NCBI GenBank assembly: GCA_002478115.1
Contig: DLMH01000054.1
Location: forward strand, 76,942-140,941
DNA from: Candidatus Acidiferrum typicum
GTDB taxonomy: Bacteria > Acidobacteriota > Terriglobia > Acidiferrales > UBA7541
Length of the DNA stretch: 64,000 nt
Direction of reading: 5' to 3'
Of this stretch, positions 8,087-17,633 are shown in pieces. Position 1 is the stretch's first letter. Each line of letters opens with the position of its first letter. The translations under genes were made by a program, and so were the position numbers. The notes under the pieces are model-generated. The model saw only the letters and a program-made list of their open reading frames with translations, did not search any database and was not told where the DNA came from.

Positions 8087-10675
8087 ATGGCCTCAGACGT
8101 CAACAAGCATCTGGAACGCGCGAAGAAGTTTCTGGAAAAGAACCGCGTGGAGGACGCCATCGAGGCGTACCTGGCGGTTCTGGACGAGGCGCCGCTGCAC
8201 GCAGAGGCAACACAGGCGCTGGGCGATCTCTATACGCGCGTGGAACAGCCAGACCGCGCGGCCGTTTACTATGGCCACCTGTTTGACCTGCTCGTCGAGC
8301 CCAAGGACGAAACCAAGGCCCTGGCCATCTACAATCGCTTTCTGCGCCATTCCCCCGCGCCGCAGTCGCCCGAACGCATTGCGCGTTACGCCTTCCTGCA
8401 GCAGAAGCAAAACCGGCCGGAAGAAGCCATCGAGCAATACAGCAAAGCCGCGGAGCTCTTCAGCGAGGCAGGGCGGGGCGAAGACGCGTTGTTCTGCTGG
8501 GAGCGTACCGCGCAGCTCGATCCAGACAATTTGAAACGTCAATTGAAGGTGGCGGAGGCCGCAGCGCAATTGGGAATGAACGCGCTGGCGGCGCGGTCGT
8601 TTCTGCGCGCCGGACAACTCACCACGACGAGCGGCGACCAGAAAGAGGCGATGAACTTCCTGGGCCGCGCGTATGGACTGGCGCCGCAGGAACGCAGCGT
8701 AGCACTACTGTACGCCGGAGCGAAATTGCGGAATGGAGAGTCGGCGGAGGCCGCGGCGCTGCTTGAACCATTTGCCGCGAGCGAAAGTGACGTGGCCTTC
8801 CTGTCCACGTTTGCCGATGCGCTGCGCCAGGCGGGGCAGCTCGATCGCGCCCGGTCCATCCTGGAACGCCTGCTGCGCGAGAAAAATGAAGGCGCTAGGC
8901 GGCTGTTCGATCTCGCCGACGCTTACTCCGACACAGGGCAGGACAACAAATCGGTGGAAATCCTGCAGACGCTAAAGAAGCGGATGTTCGCGGACAAGAA
9001 ACATGGCGAATTCATGGCCCAGGTCGAGGAGTTGGGCGCCAAACATCCGGAGTCGCTGCCCATCCTCGAGTTTTGGGCGGCAGTTTACAACGAATTGAAT
9101 CGCGAGTCGCAATACTTTGAAGTGCTCATCAAATTGTTTGACGCCAATTTCAATTCCGGGAGTTTTCAGAAGGCCAGCGAAATACTCGAGCGCCTGGTGG
9201 ACATTGATTCGTACGATTACCGCAACCAGCAGCGGCTGGAGCAGCTCAGCGGGCACATCGACGAGGCTTTTCTGCGCCGCGTGGCCGGGCGCATGGCCAA
9301 AACCGCAACCATGGCCGCGCCCCCCACTTCTCACCCAAAGGCAACGGCGAGCCAGGAGGTTGCGGAAACCGCTCCCGTGACCGAAGAAGGCCGCAAGCTG
9401 CAGGCATTGGAAGATCTGATCGTGCAGACGGAGATCTTTTTGCAGTATTCGCTGCAAGGTAAAGCAGTGGAAAGGCTGCAGAAAATTGCGGCGATGTTTC
9501 CGGGCGAGGAAGACCGTAACGAACGGTTACACAACTTGTATCAACAGGCGAACTGGTGGCCGAAGCCGCAAGGAAGGCCCGAGGGCTCCGCAAGAACAGC
9601 AACCGCGCCGGTTGTGGAAGCGCAGCCTACCCCGCCAACCGGGCGCACGGGAACTTACTCCACAGAGACTTTACGCGACCTTACCAAAATCTCCGAGATC
9701 AACCAGAAGATTTTCCGGCAGCAGACGCCGCGGGCCATGCTGAACACGACAGTCAATGAGGTGGGCACTTATCTGAAGGCCGCGCGGACACTCGCGGTCA
9801 TCGGCGTTCCCGGCAGGCCGCCGGAGATGGCCGCGGAATATTGTACGTCGGGATTGAAGACTGCGCCGGGCGCGCAAGTGGTGTTCGTGCTCGCGCAAAT
9901 GGAAAAAGCCGTTCCCGACGAATTGGGCGGGCTGGTGGTGGACGCAAGCGAGGGATCCATCCTGAACGAACTGGGATTGCGGACGGCCTTGGGTGTAACC
10001 ATCACGGACAAAGAGACGCAAAGCCCGGCGGGGATGGTGATCGTCGGCCACCAAGGGGAGCACCGCTGGAAGCCGAATGAGACCTACTTCCTGCAGGCCA
10101 TTGGCGACCAGATGATGATGAGCGTCAGCCACACGCGGTTGCGCTCGCTGGTGCGCCGCATGGGCGTCTCCGATGAGCGCACTGGATTACTCAGCCGGAG
10201 CTCCTATGTTGGATGTCTCCTGAATGAAGCGGACCGCGCGCGCACGCAGGGCACACCGCTTTCGCTGGCGATTCTGCAGATTGACCGCGGCACGGAAATG
10301 CTGCGCCAGCAGGGGGAAACACCTCTCGAGAAATTCCTGGAGCAACTGGCGCGCTCGTTGCAGCCCATGGTCCGGCAGAACGATATGGCCGTGAAGTACA
10401 CGTCGTGGGCGCTGGCATTCATTCTGCCCGATACATCGCTTTCGGGTGCGCAGAATCTGGTGGAGAAATTGCGCCGCGCCGCCGCGGGGGTTCGCCCGCC
10501 TTGGGATTCGACGCAGATCACCCTGAGCGCCGGAATTGTGGAAGCGGTGGCGAAGCAGGAGTATGACAGCGAAGATATTGTGACCGACCTGATCAACCGC
10601 GCGGAATCAAGCATGGATGAAGCGCGAAAGCGCGGGGGAGACACCGTGGTCGTCGCCGAAATTCAGCGGCCTTGA
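8087..10675 (+). CDS. TPR protein with GAF-like and degenerate GGDEF domains
   Basis: 862 residues from the ATG at 8087; a GTG at 8018 would add 23 residues of no recognisable character. Residues 1 to about 410 are helical TPR-like repeats (for example RAKKFLEKNRVEDAIEAYLAVL). A Pro/Ala linker follows, then a GAF-like region (about 530-670). The last 170 residues align with a diguanylate cyclase domain: SDERTGLLSRSSYVGCLL matches the DxLTGLxNR start, and ITLSAGIV matches the TxSxGxA strand. The active loop that should read GGDEF is YTSWALAF, so c-di-GMP synthesis is not expected. No signal peptide or membrane helix is seen, so it is probably a cytoplasmic scaffold or sensor. Confidence 0.82.
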   Translation: MASDVNKHLERAKKFLEKNRVEDAIEAYLAVLDEAPLHAEATQALGDLYTRVEQPDRAAVYYGHLFDLLVEPKDETKALAIYNRFLRHSPAPQSPERIARYAFLQQKQNRPEEAIEQYSKAAELFSEAGRGEDALFCWERTAQLDPDNLKRQLKVAEAAAQLGMNALAARSFLRAGQLTTTSGDQKEAMNFLGRAYGLAPQERSVALLYAGAKLRNGESAEAAALLEPFAASESDVAFLSTFADALRQAGQLDRARSILERLLREKNEGARRLFDLADAYSDTGQDNKSVEILQTLKKRMFADKKHGEFMAQVEELGAKHPESLPILEFWAAVYNELNRESQYFEVLIKLFDANFNSGSFQKASEILERLVDIDSYDYRNQQRLEQLSGHIDEAFLRRVAGRMAKTATMAAPPTSHPKATASQEVAETAPVTEEGRKLQALEDLIVQTEIFLQYSLQGKAVERLQKIAAMFPGEEDRNERLHNLYQQANWWPKPQGRPEGSARTATAPVVEAQPTPPTGRTGTYSTETLRDLTKISEINQKIFRQQTPRAMLNTTVNEVGTYLKAARTLAVIGVPGRPPEMAAEYCTSGLKTAPGAQVVFVLAQMEKAVPDELGGLVVDASEGSILNELGLRTALGVTITDKETQSPAGMVIVGHQGEHRWKPNETYFLQAIGDQMMMSVSHTRLRSLVRRMGVSDERTGLLSRSSYVGCLLNEADRARTQGTPLSLAILQIDRGTEMLRQQGETPLEKFLEQLARSLQPMVRQNDMAVKYTSWALAFILPDTSLSGAQNLVEKLRRAAAGVRPPWDSTQITLSAGIVEAVAKQEYDSEDIVTDLINRAESSMDEARKRGGDTVVVAEIQRP

Positions 10676-10711
10676 AGCAAAGCCCGTTCGATGGCGGGCT
10701 TCCAGCATTGA

Positions 10712-10927
<216 letters not shown>

Positions 10928-11020
10928 CGGGCCGGGAGTTCTGCGGAAACCTCTGATACACTTTTGCGGGGTAGTTGTTCCCGCCGCATGCATCGGAATT
11001 AGCAGACGTGAGGAAAAAGA

Positions 11021-11902
11021 ATGGCGATCCAAAAAGTCGGCGTCGTTGGGTGTGGGCTGATGGGCTCGGGCATCGCGCAGGTGTCGGCGCAAGCCGGATT
11101 TCAGACTGTAGTGCGGGAAGTGAGCGGGGAGCTCGTTGAAAAGGGCCTGAAGGGCATTGAGAAGAATCTGGCGCGGCTGGTGGAAAAGGGCAGTCTGACG
11201 GAAGCGGCAAAGGGCGAAATTCAGGGGCGATTGAAGGGCACAACTTCCCTTGAGGGCTTGAAGGATTGCGACGTAATCGTGGAAGCGATCATTGAGCAAC
11301 TGCCTGCAAAAAGAGAGCTATTTTCGGCGCTGGATGCTATTTGCGGGCCAAACACCATTTTCGCAAGCAATACTTCTTCCCTGACGATTACCGAAATTGC
11401 CGCCGCCACAAAGCGGCCGCAGCGCTTTGTCGGCTTGCATTTCTTCAATCCGGTGCCGGTGATGAAGCTGGTGGAAGTGGTCAGGACGATTGCGACCGAT
11501 CCGGGTATCTATGAGGAGATGGTCGGGTTCGGCGCGAAACTTGGGAAGACGCCAGTGCGGGCTCAGGACGGCGGCGGCTTCATCGTAAACCGGCTTCTTG
11601 TGCCGTACCTCCTGGACTCCATTCGCGCGCTGGAAGAGGGCGTCGGCTCCGTGCTCGATATCGACAACTCCATGAAGCTGGGCTGCGGCTACCCCATGGG
11701 ACCGTTCACGCTGCTTGATTTTGTCGGCCTTGATACGACGTATTACATTTCTCAGATCATGTTCGATGAGTTCAAGGAAAAGCGTTTCGCTGCTCCGCCG
11801 CTCCTGAAGCGCATGGTGCTGGCGGGCTGGCACGGCAAAAAGAGCGGCCGCGGATTTTACGACTACAGCGACCCCAACAATCCGAAACCGATGCAGCTTT
11901 AA
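11021..11902 (+). CDS. 3-hydroxybutyryl-CoA / 3-hydroxyacyl-CoA dehydrogenase
   Basis: 293 residues. It oxidises (S)-3-hydroxyacyl-CoA to 3-oxoacyl-CoA with NAD+, or the reverse. The N-terminal Rossmann fold has GVVGCGLMGSGIAQV; the hallmark FVGLHFFNPVPVMKLVEVV carries the catalytic His near residue 140, and the C-terminal helical domain has MGPFTLLDFVGLDT. Length matches single-function Hbd/PaaH/FadB2 enzymes. The start follows gaggaaaaaga. It is ten bases upstream of the enoyl-CoA hydratase gene, so the two act in one operon on short-chain acyl-CoA, with the broken thiolase before them. Confidence 0.93.
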   Translation: MAIQKVGVVGCGLMGSGIAQVSAQAGFQTVVREVSGELVEKGLKGIEKNLARLVEKGSLTEAAKGEIQGRLKGTTSLEGLKDCDVIVEAIIEQLPAKRELFSALDAICGPNTIFASNTSSLTITEIAAATKRPQRFVGLHFFNPVPVMKLVEVVRTIATDPGIYEEMVGFGAKLGKTPVRAQDGGGFIVNRLLVPYLLDSIRALEEGVGSVLDIDNSMKLGCGYPMGPFTLLDFVGLDTTYYISQIMFDEFKEKRFAAPPLLKRMVLAGWHGKKSGRGFYDYSDPNNPKPMQL

Positions 11903-11912
11903 GGAAGAAACA

Positions 11913-12695
11913 ATGCCCTACGAAAACTTGCTGTACGAGAAAAAGGAAGGAATCGCCTACATCACGTTCAACCGGCCGAAGGTGTTGAACGCGCTGAACC
12001 GCAAGACCATCGAGGAATTGCAACAGGTGTTGCTGGATGCGCGCTATGACGCAGCGGTGCGCGTGCTGATCCTCACGGGCTCCGGCGAAAAGGCGTTTGT
12101 CGCCGGAGCCGACATCAACGAACTGGCGCAACAAACGCCGGTAAACGGCAAGGAGTTTTCCATTTTCGGCCAAGGGGTGTTCCACCTGCTGGAGACCATC
12201 GGCAAGCCCTCCATCTGCGCTATTAACGGGTTTGCGCTTGGCGGCGGGTGCGAGTTGGCTCTTTCATGTTCCATTCGACTGGCCAGCAAAACCGCAAAGC
12301 TTGGGCAGCCCGAAGTAAAGCTGGGCATCATTCCGGGTTACGGCGGCTCGCAACGACTGGCGCGGCTTTGCGGCAAAGGCGTGGCCCACGAACTTTGCCT
12401 GACCGGCGAAATGATCACGGCGGACGAGGCGCAGCGTATCGGGCTGGTGAATCACATCTACGAGTCCGCGGAGTTGTTGCCCGCCGCCGAAGCCATGGCA
12501 AAAAAGATTATCGAGAAAGCGCCGCTGGCCGTGAAATACTGCATGGAGGCCATCGAGCGCGGCGTGGAGATGCCGCAGGCGGAAGGTCTCTTCCTGGAGG
12601 CGACCCTCTTTGGGCTATGCTGTGCTACGGAAGATATGCGGGAAGGAACAAAGGCATTCTTGGAGAAGCGGGCAGCGGCGTTCAAAGGGAAGTAG
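11913..12695 (+). CDS. Enoyl-CoA hydratase/crotonase
   Basis: 260 residues, the standard crotonase length. It hydrates trans-2-enoyl-CoA to 3-hydroxyacyl-CoA (or dehydrates in the reverse direction). The oxyanion-hole motif AFVAGADINEL is near residues 63-73, and the two active-site glutamates lie in INGFALGGGCELALSC and in LGQPEVKLGIIPGYGGSQRL. It pairs with the upstream dehydrogenase. An aaggaag ribosome binding site overlaps the end of the dehydrogenase gene. Confidence 0.93.
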   Translation: MPYENLLYEKKEGIAYITFNRPKVLNALNRKTIEELQQVLLDARYDAAVRVLILTGSGEKAFVAGADINELAQQTPVNGKEFSIFGQGVFHLLETIGKPSICAINGFALGGGCELALSCSIRLASKTAKLGQPEVKLGIIPGYGGSQRLARLCGKGVAHELCLTGEMITADEAQRIGLVNHIYESAELLPAAEAMAKKIIEKAPLAVKYCMEAIERGVEMPQAEGLFLEATLFGLCCATEDMREGTKAFLEKRAAAFKGK

Positions 12696-12746
12696 CAAAT
12701 GAAGTGTAGGATTTAGTGCGCGAAGTTTTACGCGGGCGGATCGAGA

Positions 12747-13271
12747 ATGGCGGAAAATCACAAGTTCGGGGAAATAGATGGCGGGTTGAGCGCCGACGGC
12801 TTGCGCTTCGGGATCGTTGTCAGCCGGTTCAACAGCTTCATTACCGAGCGGTTGTTGCAAGGTGCGGTAGATGCGCTGCAGCGCGCCGGTGCGAGCAGCA
12901 AGCGTATTAATGTGGCGCATGTGCCGGGTTCGTTTGAGCTGCCTCTGACGGCCAAGAAACTCGCGACGACCGGAAAATACGATGCGCTGATCGCCATCGG
13001 GTGCATTATCCGCGGCGAAACCGCGCATTACGATTATGTCTGCTCGGAAACCGCACGGGGTTTGCAGCTCGCGCAAATGGACACCGGGATTCCCATCATG
13101 TTTTGCGTGCTGACCTGCGATACGCTCGAGCAAGCCATCGATCGCGCGGGCCTGAAGGGCGGCAACAAAGGCTTTGAAGCGGGGCTCGGGGCCATTGAGA
13201 TGGCGCAGCTTTCGCGGAAGATCCGTGGTGCGGCAAAGCCGGTGGAAGCGCGCAAAGGCCGGCGAACTTAA
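12747..13271 (+). CDS. ribH: 6,7-dimethyl-8-ribityllumazine synthase
   Basis: 174 residues. It makes 6,7-dimethyl-8-ribityllumazine, the last intermediate before riboflavin. Family signatures: [20 protein letters not shown] at the N-terminus, [15 protein letters not shown], and the conserved [20 protein letters not shown] followed by [20 protein letters not shown]. The His in RGETAHYDY is the catalytic residue of the family. The TAA stop is immediately followed by the GTG of nusB, the widespread ribH-nusB pair. No FMN riboswitch is seen upstream. Confidence 0.96.
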   Translation: MAENHKFGEIDGGLSADGLRFGIVVSRFNSFITERLLQGAVDALQRAGASSKRINVAHVPGSFELPLTAKKLATTGKYDALIAIGCIIRGETAHYDYVCSETARGLQLAQMDTGIPIMFCVLTCDTLEQAIDRAGLKGGNKGFEAGLGAIEMAQLSRKIRGAAKPVEARKGRRT

Positions 13272-13679
13272 GTGTCCCTACGAACCAAATCCCGCGAGTT
13301 TGCCATGCAGATGCTCTTTCAATGGGAAATGAGCCAGCAGGAGCCCGCGAAACTCGAAACGAAATTCTGGAAGGGCGCCAAAGCCGCGGAGCAAACACGC
13401 ACGTTCGCGAATCAGTTGTTCGAAGGCGCCGTGCACGATTCCTCGGCACTTGACGAATTGATTTCAAAGCATGCCGCGAACTGGCGCTTGGAACGCCTTT
13501 CCGTCATCGACCGCGCTATTCTTCGCCTGGCGCTTCACGAGATGCGCGCGACGGACACGCCGCCGAAGGTGGTCATCAATGAAGCGGTGGAGCTAGCCAA
13601 AAAGTTCTCCTCGGAAGAAGCAGGCGGCTTCGTGAACGGGATTTTGGACACTTTTCGTAAGACCATGCAAGAAAAGTAG
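13272..13679 (+). CDS. nusB: Transcription antitermination factor NusB
   Basis: 135 residues, all helical. RTKSREFAMQMLFQWEMS is the NusB N-terminal arginine-rich helix that contacts boxA RNA, and RLSVIDRAILRLALHEM plus PPKVVINEAVELAKKFS and GGFVNGILDTFRK are the conserved C-terminal half. NusB with NusE loads on rRNA leader RNA to prevent premature termination. The GTG start abuts the ribH stop without a gap, implying translational coupling. Confidence 0.95.
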   Translation: MSLRTKSREFAMQMLFQWEMSQQEPAKLETKFWKGAKAAEQTRTFANQLFEGAVHDSSALDELISKHAANWRLERLSVIDRAILRLALHEMRATDTPPKVVINEAVELAKKFSSEEAGGFVNGILDTFRKTMQEK

Positions 13680-13747
13680 TCGTAGAATTTTCGCGCCTCG
13701 CCGGAACCCTAAGGCATTTTTTCATTCTCAGGCGGTAAGCCACTTCA

Positions 13748-14628
13748 TCAGGTGCGGATCACGCCTTCAAAGACTTTCACAGCCGCACCGCTGACTCTTG
13801 GGGTGAGTTTCTTTCCGGACTGCGAAACTTCCACCTCAATTTCGCTGGGGCGTCCCATCTCCACTCCTTGCGAGACATGCAGCGTGTGCCCCGCGCCCAG
13901 CTTCCCGCGCTTCACAAGATACGCTCCCAGCGAGCCCGCCGCCGATCCTGTGGCGGCATCTTCGTAAAGTTCCCAAGGCATCATGCCGCGGGCAAAAGCG
14001 GCCGTGCCATTGCCAAGCGCGAAGCAATACGCGAGCGCGCCCTGTTTGCCGATCAACCGCGCCAATTCCGCCATGTTCATTTCGATTTTCGCCAGAGCCG
14101 CGCGGTTCCGCAGCGGCACCATCAGGTTGAAAATACCGGTGGAAACGAATTCCGGCGGGAGCTTCGGATCGAAGTCCTTGGGATGGAGGCCAAGAGCGGC
14201 GGCAAGTTTTTTCTTATCCACCTTCGAGGGTTTGAAGATGGCTTCTTTCTGCGTCATCGTCACGCGCTGCGGGCGCCCGTCCTTGAAGCGGATTTCGACC
14301 GGAAGAATGCCCGCGCCCGTTTGCTGCAGCACGTGCACACCGCCTTCCTGCGCGGGGACGACGCCCAACTCCGCGAGCAGAAACCACGTCCCGATTACAG
14401 GATGGCCGGCCAGCTTGAGCTCTTCCTTGGTGGTGAAGATGCGCAGACGTGCCAGCGCGCGATCGTTGGTGGGCTTCTGCACAAAAACCGTCTCCGAGAG
14501 GTTCATCTCGCGGGCGATGGCCAGCATCTGATCCTGCGAAAAACCGTCGCCATCGGTGATGACGGCGAGGGGATTGCCCTGAAAGGGGTGGTCGTGAAAA
14601 CGTCCATGGTGAAGAAGCGATGATCCAT
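13748..14628 (-). CDS. PhzF-family isomerase/epimerase, frameshifted near the N-terminus
   Basis: The intact part, 13748-14527, gives 259 residues starting MLAIAREMNLSETVFV, which is mid-domain for PhzF. The expected N-terminus is upstream in another frame: ATG at 14628 gives MDHRFFTMDVFTTTPF, and after the cytosine run (gggg at 14585-14588 on the plus strand) the main frame gives FQGNPLAVITDGDG. One missing base in that run explains the break. PhzF enzymes isomerise small metabolites through a catalytic Glu; here SET in NLSETVF carries it. The C-terminal half has DAATGSAAGSLGAYL. Without a base correction the product would lack its first strand, so this is a sequencing error or recent pseudogene. 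Confidence 0.75.
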
Positions 14629-14667
14629 ATGTGCTCCGTATCTATCGCCGATCGGGCGGCGGCTACT

Positions 14668-15027
14668 TCAAATCCGCTCGATCTGGCTGACGGTCCTTTC
14701 GTTGCTAATGTTCCCCGTGTTCAGTGTGCTTTTCGGTTCCAGCAGGACAATGTGCACTTCCTCGTCGGCAACCGGCAGATGCTCCACGCCATGAGGCACG
14801 ATGACAAACTCCCCTTCGCGCACAACCGCTTCATGGCCGCGAAACTTCATGCGCAAAGTTCCCTTGACCACAAGAAAGAGTTCATCCTCTGCCTCATGGT
14901 GGTGCCACAGGAATTCGCCCTTCAGTTTCACGGCTTTCACCTGGAAGTCGTTCACTTCGCCGATGAGCCGGGGTTTGCAGTAATCCTGGAATTTGCTGAA
15001 TTTCTCGGCCAGGTTCACGGTTTGCAT
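14668..15027 (-). CDS. Small single-domain cupin protein
   Basis: 119 residues forming one cupin barrel. The metal-binding motif is WHHHEAEDELFLVVKGTLRM (about residues 41-60) with three His and a Glu, followed by the second motif VPHGVEHLPVADEE near residues 83-96. Such proteins bind a divalent metal and may act as isomerases, dioxygenases or sensors; nothing here decides. It lies ten bases after the phosphohexomutase gene and is probably in that operon. Confidence 0.82.
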   Translation of the reverse strand: MQTVNLAEKFSKFQDYCKPRLIGEVNDFQVKAVKLKGEFLWHHHEAEDELFLVVKGTLRMKFRGHEAVVREGEFVIVPHGVEHLPVADEEVHIVLLEPKSTLNTGNISNERTVSQIERI

Positions 15028-15036
15028 CTGGACCCC

Positions 15037-16446
15037 CTAGAGACTTTGAATGGCCGCAACCGTGGCCTGCAGGACTTTCTGCGTGGTTTCCGCGCTGTTT
15101 GTTTCGGAATAGATCCGCAGCAGATTCTCCGTGCCGGAAGCGCGCACCATCACCCATCCAATATCGCCCAGGTAGACCTTTATTCCATCCATGGATTCTC
15201 GCCGCACGACCGGCCAGTCGAGTAAGCGCTGCAGCTTGCCATCGGAGAAGTAGACGATGGCTTTTTCTTTTTGCCCGCGAGTCACGTCCAAATCGATGCG
15301 GCCGTAGCGGTGTTCACCAAATTCCGCGTGCAGCGCGCCAATCAGTTCTCCCAAGGATTTACCGTGCCAGGCCATGAGTTCGGCGAGCAGAAGCGCGGAG
15401 ACCGTCGCATCGCGTTCGGGCAAATACAGATTGGTGCCTATGCCGCCGCTTTCTTCTCCTCCGATCAGGATATTTTGTTCCAGCATGAGTTCGCAGATGT
15501 ACTTGAAGCCGATGGGAACTTCGTGGAGCTTGCGGCCGTATTTGGCAGCCAGCTTATCGATCAGCTTGGTCACCGAGAAGGTTTTGGCAATATCGCCGGG
15601 AAGTTTTCGAGTGCCGATGAGGTGCCAAACCATCAGCGCGAAGATTTGGTGGGGGTTGATGAAGCTGCCGTCGCGATCGATGGCGCCGATGCGGTCGCCA
15701 TCGCCATCCGCAGCGAAGCCCGCGTCATACTTCCCGGCAAGAACCGCTTTGCGCAACGCTGCGATGTGCGGCTCGATCGGCTCCGGATGCACGCCTCCGA
15801 AACGCGAATCGCGCGTGCCGCGAATTTCGTCGCATTTCACGCCATTTCGAGTAAACAATTCGGGCAGTAGCCCTGCCGCGGAGCCATGCATGGGGTCCGA
15901 AACAAATCGAAAGTTCGCGCCGCGTAACTTCTCCCAATCCACCAGTTTTTCCACCGTATCGAGATATGGCCCCCGCGGATCAAACGAGTGGATCAAGTCC
16001 TTTCGCGGCGGCAACGGGGGCACACCCGTGCGCAGCACATCTTCCAATTCGTTTTCGATCAGAGCCACGATGGATGGCAGCGCGCTGCTGCCATAACTCG
16101 CCTTGTACTTGATGCCATTCCACTGGAATGGATTGTGACTGGCAGTGACGACGATGCCCCCCGCTGCGCCGCGTTGCCGCACCAACAGGGAGATGGCGGG
16201 TGTTGGACAGGGCTTGTCCGCCAGCCAGACGGGTGTCCCGGTCGCGCTGATGACCTCGGCGATTTCGGCAGCCGTGCGATCCGAAAATTGGCGGTGATCG
16301 TAGCCGATCAGGACGCCCTTTCTTGCGTCCTCGCCGCGAACCACGTAGCGCGCAATGGCATAAGCAACCAGCCGCGCATTCTCCGGCGTGAAATCTTCGC
16401 CGATTACGCCGCGCCAGCCATCGGTTCCAAACCTGATGTTCGTCAT
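15037..16446 (-). CDS. Phosphoglucomutase/phosphomannomutase
   Basis: 469 residues from the ATG at 16446 (TNIRFGTDGWRGVIGEDFT is the family N-terminus; an upstream extension to 16593 is rejected). The alpha-D-phosphohexomutase marks are the phosphoserine loop VTASHNPFQWNGIKYK, the magnesium loop AADGDGDRIGAID and the sugar loop GGEESGGIG, with RASGTENLLRIYSE at the C-terminus binding phosphate. It interconverts hexose 6- and 1-phosphates. Placed directly downstream of manC and manA, it most likely supplies mannose 1-phosphate for GDP-mannose, but glucose specificity is possible. Confidence 0.93.
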   Translation of the reverse strand: MTNIRFGTDGWRGVIGEDFTPENARLVAYAIARYVVRGEDARKGVLIGYDHRQFSDRTAAEIAEVISATGTPVWLADKPCPTPAISLLVRQRGAAGGIVVTASHNPFQWNGIKYKASYGSSALPSIVALIENELEDVLRTGVPPLPPRKDLIHSFDPRGPYLDTVEKLVDWEKLRGANFRFVSDPMHGSAAGLLPELFTRNGVKCDEIRGTRDSRFGGVHPEPIEPHIAALRKAVLAGKYDAGFAADGDGDRIGAIDRDGSFINPHQIFALMVWHLIGTRKLPGDIAKTFSVTKLIDKLAAKYGRKLHEVPIGFKYICELMLEQNILIGGEESGGIGTNLYLPERDATVSALLLAELMAWHGKSLGELIGALHAEFGEHRYGRIDLDVTRGQKEKAIVYFSDGKLQRLLDWPVVRRESMDGIKVYLGDIGWVMVRASGTENLLRIYSETNSAETTQKVLQATVAAIQSL

Positions 16447-16514
16447 TGCTTGTGAGTATACGCGAAGCGCCGGAGAGGCCAAACACCACAATGGACTGCT
16501 TTGGAATGAGACAG

Positions 16515-17627
16515 CTAGAGGAGCTTTTTTCGCTTTTTGGCTTCCAGGGTCTTGACGATTTTGCCGACGTCCTGGGCCCGCTCCCGGGGACAAATGAGCA
16601 GTGCATCCGGCGTATCAACCACCACGAGGTCACGCACGCCGATGGCCACGATGAATTTATCCGGGCTCCACAGGAAATTGCCCTCGGCATCGATGGTATG
16701 GCCGTCACCCGCAAGCACATTCTCGCCCGGTTGCTTTGCAACGAGTTCATAGACCGCGGCCCAGGAGCCGAGGTCGCTCCAGCCGATGTCCGCGGGGATC
16801 ACGAAGACCTGGCTGGCGCCATGTTCGCGCGTGGCGTGCTCCAGCATGGCGTAGTCCACTGAAATATTCTCGAGTTTCCCGTAAATTCTCTTCAACTTGG
16901 CGGCATAGCTGCGTTTCCCGATGTGCGGAGCCAGCGCTTCCAGTGCATCATGTGTCTTGGGAAGATATTTCTTCAGAGCCGCCAGAAACGTTGACACACG
17001 CCAGAAAAACATTCCGGCATTCCACTGGTAATTTCCCGAGGCGACATATTCCTTCGCCATTTCAAGTTGCGGCTTCTCTGTGAATCGCCGGACGGCATAT
17101 ACCGGGCACCCGTCCACCTGCAGCGGCTCACCCATCTTTTCGATATAGCCAAAGCCCGTATCCGGACGCGTCGGCGGGATTCCCAGCACCACCATGCGTT
17201 CCGGCTCGCGCGCAAGCTGCAGCGCGGCGCGCACAATTTCCCGGTAATTTTCCGGCCGCGCGATGTAATGATCCGCGGGCAGAACCGCGAGCAACGCATC
17301 ACCCTGAACCGCATGGCGCACGTGAATGGCCGCCAGCGCGATGGCGGCAGCGGTATTTCTGCCAACGGGCTCCGTCAAGACGCGGTGGCGGGCCGCCGCC
17401 GGCAGTTGCTTGCGCAAGGCCACAGCTTGCTCGGCGTTCGTCACGGACCAAATGTGATCGGCGGGAAGGAGCGGCCGGAGCCGTGCTACCGTCTGCTCGA
17501 ACATCGTGGTTTTGCCCACGATGTTGAGCAACTGCTTTGGCGTGCGTGTGCGGCTGCGCGGCCAGAAGCGCGTGCCGCGTCCCCCGGCGAGGACGATGGC
17601 GTGGGTACTCAGTTCTTGTTTGGTCAT
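16515..17627 (-). CDS. manC: Mannose-1-phosphate guanylyltransferase
   Basis: 370 residues, the short form without a fused isomerase domain. It makes GDP-mannose from mannose 1-phosphate and GTP. The nucleotidyltransferase signature is IVLAGGRGTRFWPRSR followed by TPKQLL; EPVGRNTAAAIALAA and LAVLPADHYI are the ManC/CpsB family motifs, and FTEKPQ plus YQWNAGMFFWR mark the sugar site. Six bases separate it from the upstream manA, completing a GDP-mannose pathway with the downstream phosphohexomutase. Confidence 0.95.
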   Translation of the reverse strand: MTKQELSTHAIVLAGGRGTRFWPRSRTRTPKQLLNIVGKTTMFEQTVARLRPLLPADHIWSVTNAEQAVALRKQLPAAARHRVLTEPVGRNTAAAIALAAIHVRHAVQGDALLAVLPADHYIARPENYREIVRAALQLAREPERMVVLGIPPTRPDTGFGYIEKMGEPLQVDGCPVYAVRRFTEKPQLEMAKEYVASGNYQWNAGMFFWRVSTFLAALKKYLPKTHDALEALAPHIGKRSYAAKLKRIYGKLENISVDYAMLEHATREHGASQVFVIPADIGWSDLGSWAAVYELVAKQPGENVLAGDGHTIDAEGNFLWSPDKFIVAIGVRDLVVVDTPDALLICPRERAQDVGKIVKTLEAKKRKKLL

Positions 17628-17633
17628 GCGAAG

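Noticed and set aside
12690..12746. FMN riboswitch before ribH
   Set aside because: Only about 50 bases separate the hydratase stop from ribH and none of the conserved RFN element is visible.
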